Assembly: GCF_001610835.1 (NCBI RefSeq)
Contig: NZ_CP011270.1
Span: forward strand, 1,798,001-1,862,000
DNA length: 64,000 nucleotides
Direction: 5' to 3'
Source: Planctomyces sp. SH-PL14
GTDB taxonomy: Bacteria; Planctomycetota; Planctomycetia; Planctomycetales; Planctomycetaceae
The notes below the pieces were generated by a model that did not search any database, was not told the origin of the DNA, and was given only the letters and a program-made list of their open reading frames with translations. How positions within the stretch are numbered: position 1 is the stretch's first letter; each line of letters opens with the position of its first letter. Made by a program: the position numbers and the translations under genes. Positions 60,279 through 64,000 of this stretch are shown in pieces.

Positions 60279-61718
60279 ATGAGTTGGATGTGCCGAAGGA
60301 TGTTCCTGGTCGCGATCGCCGCCCTCTGGCTCCCCCTCCCGTCGGGAATCGCCCGCGGCGCCGAGGGAAAGACGTTCCGCGCGGGAGCCTTCGTCGCCAA
60401 CATCACTCCGGAAAAGTTCCCGATCTCGGTCAACGGGAACATGCGGGACGTCCAGGCGACCAAAGCTCATGATCCGCTCAGCGCCCGCTGCCTCGTCCTT
60501 GACGACGGCACAACGCAACTGGTGATCGTCGTCGTCGACAGCTGCATGATCCCCCGCGAGCTCTTCGACCGGGCCAAGACCGAGATCGAGAAGCGGATCG
60601 GCCTGCCGACGACGCGGATGATGATGTCCGCCACCCACACCCACGAGGCGGTCACCGTCGCCGGCGTCTTCCAGAGCGAGCCGGAGCCGGAGTACGTCGA
60701 ATTCCTGATCGGCAAGATCGCCGACGGCGTCGAGACCGCCTGGAAGCAGCGCGAGCCGGCGAAGGTGGGTTGGGCCGTCGGCTCCGACCCGTCGCAGGTC
60801 TTCAACCGCCGCTGGTACACCGCCGAGGGAGTCGCCAACAGCGACCCGTTCGGCCAGACGACCGACAAGGTGCGGATGAACCCGGGGTTCTCGAAGGAGA
60901 TCAAGACGAAGCCCTCCGGACCGGTCGATCCCGAGGTCTCGCTACTGTCCGTGCAGTCCAAGGAGGGCCGGCCGATTGCCCTGCTGGCGAACTACGCCCT
61001 GCACTACGTCGGCGGCGTGGAGCCGCTCTCGGCGGATTACTTCGGGGAGTTCGCCGTCCGGATCGCGCAACGGATCGACGCCATGAAGGTGGAGCCGCCG
61101 TTCGTGGGGATCATGTCGAACGGGACGAGCGGGAATATCAACAACGTGAACTACGGTCTGGAGTCGATCGTCCGCAAGCAGCCGTTCGAGCAGATCCAGC
61201 ACGTGGCGGCGAGTGTCGCCGATGCGGCTTATCAGGCGTATCAGAAGATCGAGTACAAGGACTGGATCGAGCTCAAGACGGCGGAAGAGGAGGTCGAGCT
61301 CGGTGTCCGGCTGCCGACGGCGGAGGACCTGGCGGCGGCCCGCAAGCGGCTGGAGGCGGCGGGGGCGGGGCCGTATTCGGCGCGGGAGGATATTTACGCC
61401 CGCGAGACGGTCCTGATGTCCGCGTATCCGAAGACAGTGAAGGCGCGGTTGCAGGCGTTCCGGATTGGCGAGCTGGGGATTGTCAGCAGCCCGTGCGAGA
61501 CGTTTGTGGAGACGGGTCTGGCGATCAAGAAGGAGAGTCCGCTCAAGCCGACGTTCTGTATTGAGTTGGCGAATGGATACAACGGCTATCTGCCGACGCC
61601 GGAGCATCATGAGTTGGGTGGCTATGAGACGTGGCGGGCGCGGTCGAGCTATCTGGACGCGGCAGCGGAGCCGAAGATTCGCTCAACGCTCCTCAAACTC
61701 CTCAACCAGGTAAAATAA
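60279..61718 (+). CDS. Neutral/alkaline ceramidase-like secreted hydrolase
   Basis: 479 aa with a signal peptide (RRMFLVAIAALWLPLPSGIA). The rest is the N-terminal catalytic domain of neutral ceramidase: GAFVANITPEKFPISVNG, ATHTHEAVTV (zinc-type HxH), NYALHYVG and the catalytic-Ser region MSNGTSGNINNVNY; the separate C-terminal beta domain of the classic enzyme is missing. In planctomycetes many such genes are secreted and of unknown substrate, so amidase activity on another lipid or a glycan is possible. AGGAG, spacing 8 nt, fixes the ATG at 60279. Confidence 0.87.
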   Translation: MSWMCRRMFLVAIAALWLPLPSGIARGAEGKTFRAGAFVANITPEKFPISVNGNMRDVQATKAHDPLSARCLVLDDGTTQLVIVVVDSCMIPRELFDRAKTEIEKRIGLPTTRMMMSATHTHEAVTVAGVFQSEPEPEYVEFLIGKIADGVETAWKQREPAKVGWAVGSDPSQVFNRRWYTAEGVANSDPFGQTTDKVRMNPGFSKEIKTKPSGPVDPEVSLLSVQSKEGRPIALLANYALHYVGGVEPLSADYFGEFAVRIAQRIDAMKVEPPFVGIMSNGTSGNINNVNYGLESIVRKQPFEQIQHVAASVADAAYQAYQKIEYKDWIELKTAEEEVELGVRLPTAEDLAAARKRLEAAGAGPYSAREDIYARETVLMSAYPKTVKARLQAFRIGELGIVSSPCETFVETGLAIKKESPLKPTFCIELANGYNGYLPTPEHHELGGYETWRARSSYLDAAAEPKIRSTLLKLLNQVK

Positions 61719-62057
61719 CCGGGTCCAGGGGGCACCCTGGTGGGGGATGCAAGGGGGCCTGTGTTGTTTCTTTGGCCCCTCTTGCCCGCCGGAGGCCTGG
61801 CCGTCGAGAGATGTCTGAAGGAGAGTGTGTCCAAGCGCGGAGACCGTCCCGGATGCCCCCTCACCAACCCGCGGAGATTGCAAAGCGAGCGGTGAGTCCT
61901 CAACGCCGGTTCCACAAAGCGGACATCCATTGTGTCCCACGGTTCCGCGACGAAAATGCCTCCGGCGGCAAGGGGGTAAGACCCCCTTGGCCCCAGCCTG
62001 CCGTGGCACATTGGGTTTGAGCTAGGGACGTCGTACCGGCGAGGACGCGGTTCGAGC
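61719..62057 (-). repeat. R-element copy R9
   Basis: Minus-orientation copy whose first base is next to the TAA stop (61716-61718) of the ceramidase-like gene. Hairpin A at 61969-61989 reads CAAGGGGGT, loop AAG, ACCCCCTTG: the same C-G to T-A exchange as R5, on both arms. Hairpin B has the long loop TGTGTTGTTTCTTT. hisD follows after 75 nt. Confidence 0.88.
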
Positions 62058-62132
62058 CGCCGCTGTCGTGCGAAAGGACCGTGGCCTACAATTCCGCCCA
62101 TCGGCCCCGTTCCCCCGCCCCGACCGCCCTCC

Positions 62133-63494
62133 ATGTCGCTGAATCTCCTGACGATCGATACCCGCAGCGGAAACGCAGAACAGCTCTTCGCAGACCTGCG
62201 TCAAAAGCTGTCGCCCCAGGGGGACGTCGTCTCGGATGCGGGACGTGAACGGACGATCGCCCTCTTCGGCGCCCCCCTGACCCCGCAACAGGTCGTCGAA
62301 CGAATCTGCCGCGACGTCCGCGAACGCGGCGTCAGCGCCGTGCTCGAGTACACGGCCAAGCTCGACCGCAAGGAACTGACGGACGCAACGCTCCGTGTTC
62401 CAGCCGAAGAGTTTGAGAAGGCCCACCGCGCCGCCGATCCGCGGTTCCTCGAAACCGTCCGGCAGATCCGGGAGAACATCGCCGAGTTCCAGCGGGCCGT
62501 CGTTCCGGACGACATTCGAATTCTCCGTCAGAATGGCGCCGCCCGGGTCGAACTGCGTCAGCGGTGCCGCCCCCTCAAGCGGGTCGGCGTCTGCGTTCCG
62601 GGTGGAGCCGCGGCCTATCCCTCAACGCTCCTCATGACGGTCGTCCCGGCCCAGACCGCCGGCGTCAAGGAGATCGCGGTCGTCGCTCCGCCCACTCCGT
62701 TCGGCGCGTACAACACGGACCTCCTCGCCTGCTGCCATGAGCTGCGCGTGACCGAGGTCTACCGCATGGGGGGAGCCCAGGCGGTCGCGGCGATGGCCTA
62801 CGGCGTTGCCGGCGTGCCGCGGGTCGACAAGATCGTGGGGCCGGGGAACCTGTTCGTGGCCCTCGCCAAGCGGCACGTCTTCGGCGAGGTCGATATCGAC
62901 AGCATCGCCGGGCCGAGCGAAGTGATCGTTCTGGCGGACGAGACCGCCCGGCCGGAGTTCGTCGCCGCCGACCTGATCTCGCAGGCGGAACACAGCCCCG
63001 GCTCCGGCGTGCTGATCACCTGGCACCCCCCGCTGATCGACGCCGTCCGGGCCGAGCTCGAGAAGCAGCTCGCTCACCTGGCGCGGGGCGATCTCGCGCG
63101 GGTCTCGATGGAAGCCTACGGAGCCCTGATCCTGGCGCGGGACGAAGACGAAGCGGCCCGACTGACCGACCTGCTCGCCACGGAGCACCTCCACATCTCC
63201 ACCGCGGAGCCCGACCGGCTGCTGGACAAGATCCAGAACGCCGGGGCGATTTTCCTGGGGCACTACACGCCCGTCGCGATGGGCGATTACGTCGCCGGGC
63301 CGTCGCACGTCCTGCCGACCGGCGGGACGGCGCGGTTCGCCAACGGCCTGTGCGCGGCGGACTTCATCAAGCGGTCGAGCGTCATCCACTACAACCGGGA
63401 GGGCCTGGCCCGGGACGCCGACCTCGTCCGGCAGATGGCGGACAAGGAAGGCCTCACCGCCCACCGCGCCAGCGTCGACATCCGCCTCCAGTAA
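62133..63494 (+). CDS. hisD: Histidinol dehydrogenase
   Basis: Zinc enzyme that oxidises histidinol to histidine with two NAD+, last step of histidine synthesis; 453 aa, slightly longer than E. coli HisD. Motifs: VGVCVPGGAAAYPSTLLMT, the signature region IVGPGNLFVALAKRHVFG with IAGPSEV, DLISQAEHSPGSG (zinc and catalytic His), LPTGGTARFANGL. No other his genes are in the window, so it stands alone or the pathway is dispersed. Confidence 0.95.
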   Translation: MSLNLLTIDTRSGNAEQLFADLRQKLSPQGDVVSDAGRERTIALFGAPLTPQQVVERICRDVRERGVSAVLEYTAKLDRKELTDATLRVPAEEFEKAHRAADPRFLETVRQIRENIAEFQRAVVPDDIRILRQNGAARVELRQRCRPLKRVGVCVPGGAAAYPSTLLMTVVPAQTAGVKEIAVVAPPTPFGAYNTDLLACCHELRVTEVYRMGGAQAVAAMAYGVAGVPRVDKIVGPGNLFVALAKRHVFGEVDIDSIAGPSEVIVLADETARPEFVAADLISQAEHSPGSGVLITWHPPLIDAVRAELEKQLAHLARGDLARVSMEAYGALILARDEDEAARLTDLLATEHLHISTAEPDRLLDKIQNAGAIFLGHYTPVAMGDYVAGPSHVLPTGGTARFANGLCAADFIKRSSVIHYNREGLARDADLVRQMADKEGLTAHRASVDIRLQ

Positions 63495-63527
63495 CCAACG
63501 GCCGGGCGCGAGTCCGAGGCGGGGGGA

Positions 63528-63681
63528 TTAAACACCAAGGCACTAAGGAGGCACCAAGGTCACGAAGTGTCCTTTGGGCCGTGAGACGCTTGGCCCCTGG
63601 AACGCGACCGCAAGCCAATGAGGTGTACCTGCATCAAAAGCCTTGGTGCTCTTTGTGCCTCCTTAGTGCCTTGGTGTTTAA
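63528..63681. repeat. M-element copy M2, 154-bp inverted-repeat element
   Basis: Left arm 63528-63554 and right arm 63655-63681 are perfect reverse complements over 27 bp (TTAAACACCAAGGC at the outer left end). Same length as M1, but the arms differ from M1 by matched changes (CTTAGTGCC here, CTTGGTGCC there). The centre is unrelated to the M1 centre. It lies between hisD (33 nt) and the TadE-like gene; the remaining 190 bp to that gene hold a CCTAG-N6-CTAGG dyad (63813-63828) and nothing else clear. Confidence 0.8.
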
Positions 63682-63870
63682 CTCTTCCTCTCTTCCTCTC
63701 CTCCTCTCTTCCCGCGGCCACCCCGGCACGGCCCGGACGGCGTTACAACCGGCCCCGGAGGGGGCGAACTTCAATAATCGAGCCAACTTCGGCTTGTCGC
63801 GGAGATGAGACCCCTAGCGTGACCTAGGTTTGCGGGACGTTCCTCTTTGGCTCGAACCCGCACAACCCCT

Positions 63871-64000
63871 ATGACTGGCCTATCCCGCCACAGCCGCAAT
63901 GGTGAGCCGCGTCGCTCCGGCGTCGCGGCCGTCGAGCTGGCGCTCTGCAGCCCGCTCCTGTTCCTGCTTGTGATGGGGGCCGTCGAGACCGCGAACTACA
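63871..64000 (+). CDS. TadE/TadG-like pilus assembly protein (partial, 5' end)
   Basis: 43 codons to the right edge. The N-terminus reads RRSGVAAVELALCSPLLFLL, then MGAVETANY: the TadE-family signature of an R-x-G-x-x-A-V-E-L-A start followed by one hydrophobic helix. Such minor pilins serve Flp/Tad pilus assembly. No clear ribosome site precedes the ATG. Planctomycetes often have several tandem copies, so more are expected beyond the window. Confidence 0.8.
   Translation, partial: MTGLSRHSRNGEPRRSGVAAVELALCSPLLFLLVMGAVETANY

Overview
The window comes from a GC-rich planctomycete chromosome, most likely order Planctomycetales. The call rests on gene content: two PSD1-type c-heme proteins, two DUF1501 proteins with Tat-like leaders, a DUF1559 pseudopilin-like protein, a ceramidase-type hydrolase and several secreted proteins of no recognised function. 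I saw no rRNA, tRNA, CRISPR array, transposase or phage genes.

Layout. 1-2.4 kb: a GntR regulator overlapping a PSD1 gene that runs off the left edge. 2.8-5.1 kb: a FixL/FixJ-like two-component pair. 5.5-9.2 kb: a PSD1-DUF1501 pair. 9.6-12 kb: an S9 peptidase. 12.3-17.1 kb: a light-sensing operon (heme oxygenase, bacteriophytochrome, hybrid kinase). 17.4-22.8 kb: MgtE, an SDR lacking its catalytic Ser and Tyr, a secreted unknown and a DUF1501 protein. 23-25.4 kb: coaD, purE, purK. 26-31.6 kb: a TolC-like lipoprotein and a three-module MFS/acyltransferase/acyl-ACP synthetase fusion. 32-37.4 kb: a large secreted unknown, a 28-residue basic protein, a conserved unknown and an App1-type phosphatase. 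37.4-46.7 kb: a minus-strand polysaccharide cluster (MurJ/MviN flippase, asparagine synthase, sugar transferase, aldolase, LegC- and LegB-like enzymes, CBS-nucleotidyltransferase, acyltransferase). 46.9-51.7 kb: pyrD, ftsH, a DUF1559 protein. 51.7-56.6 kb: a manganese-type ABC importer whose two permeases both carry DtxR/MntR-like C-termini. 57-64 kb: a DKNYY lipoprotein, argS, a ceramidase-like protein, hisD and the start of a TadE-like gene.

The most striking non-genic feature is a family of nine copies of a roughly 310-350 bp element (R1-R9), present in both orientations and always between transcription units. Each copy carries two GC-rich hairpins near its ends. Stem bases change together between copies, loops exist in a short and a long form, and reading frames are broken by indels, so I read it as a structured non-coding or mobile element rather than a gene. 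A second repeat (M1, M2) is a 154-bp inverted-repeat element at 35.1 and 63.5 kb.

Coordinates were read by eye. Start codons were moved from the longest frame wherever a Shine-Dalgarno sequence, a gene overlap or the family's N-terminus gave a better choice, and each such case is noted.
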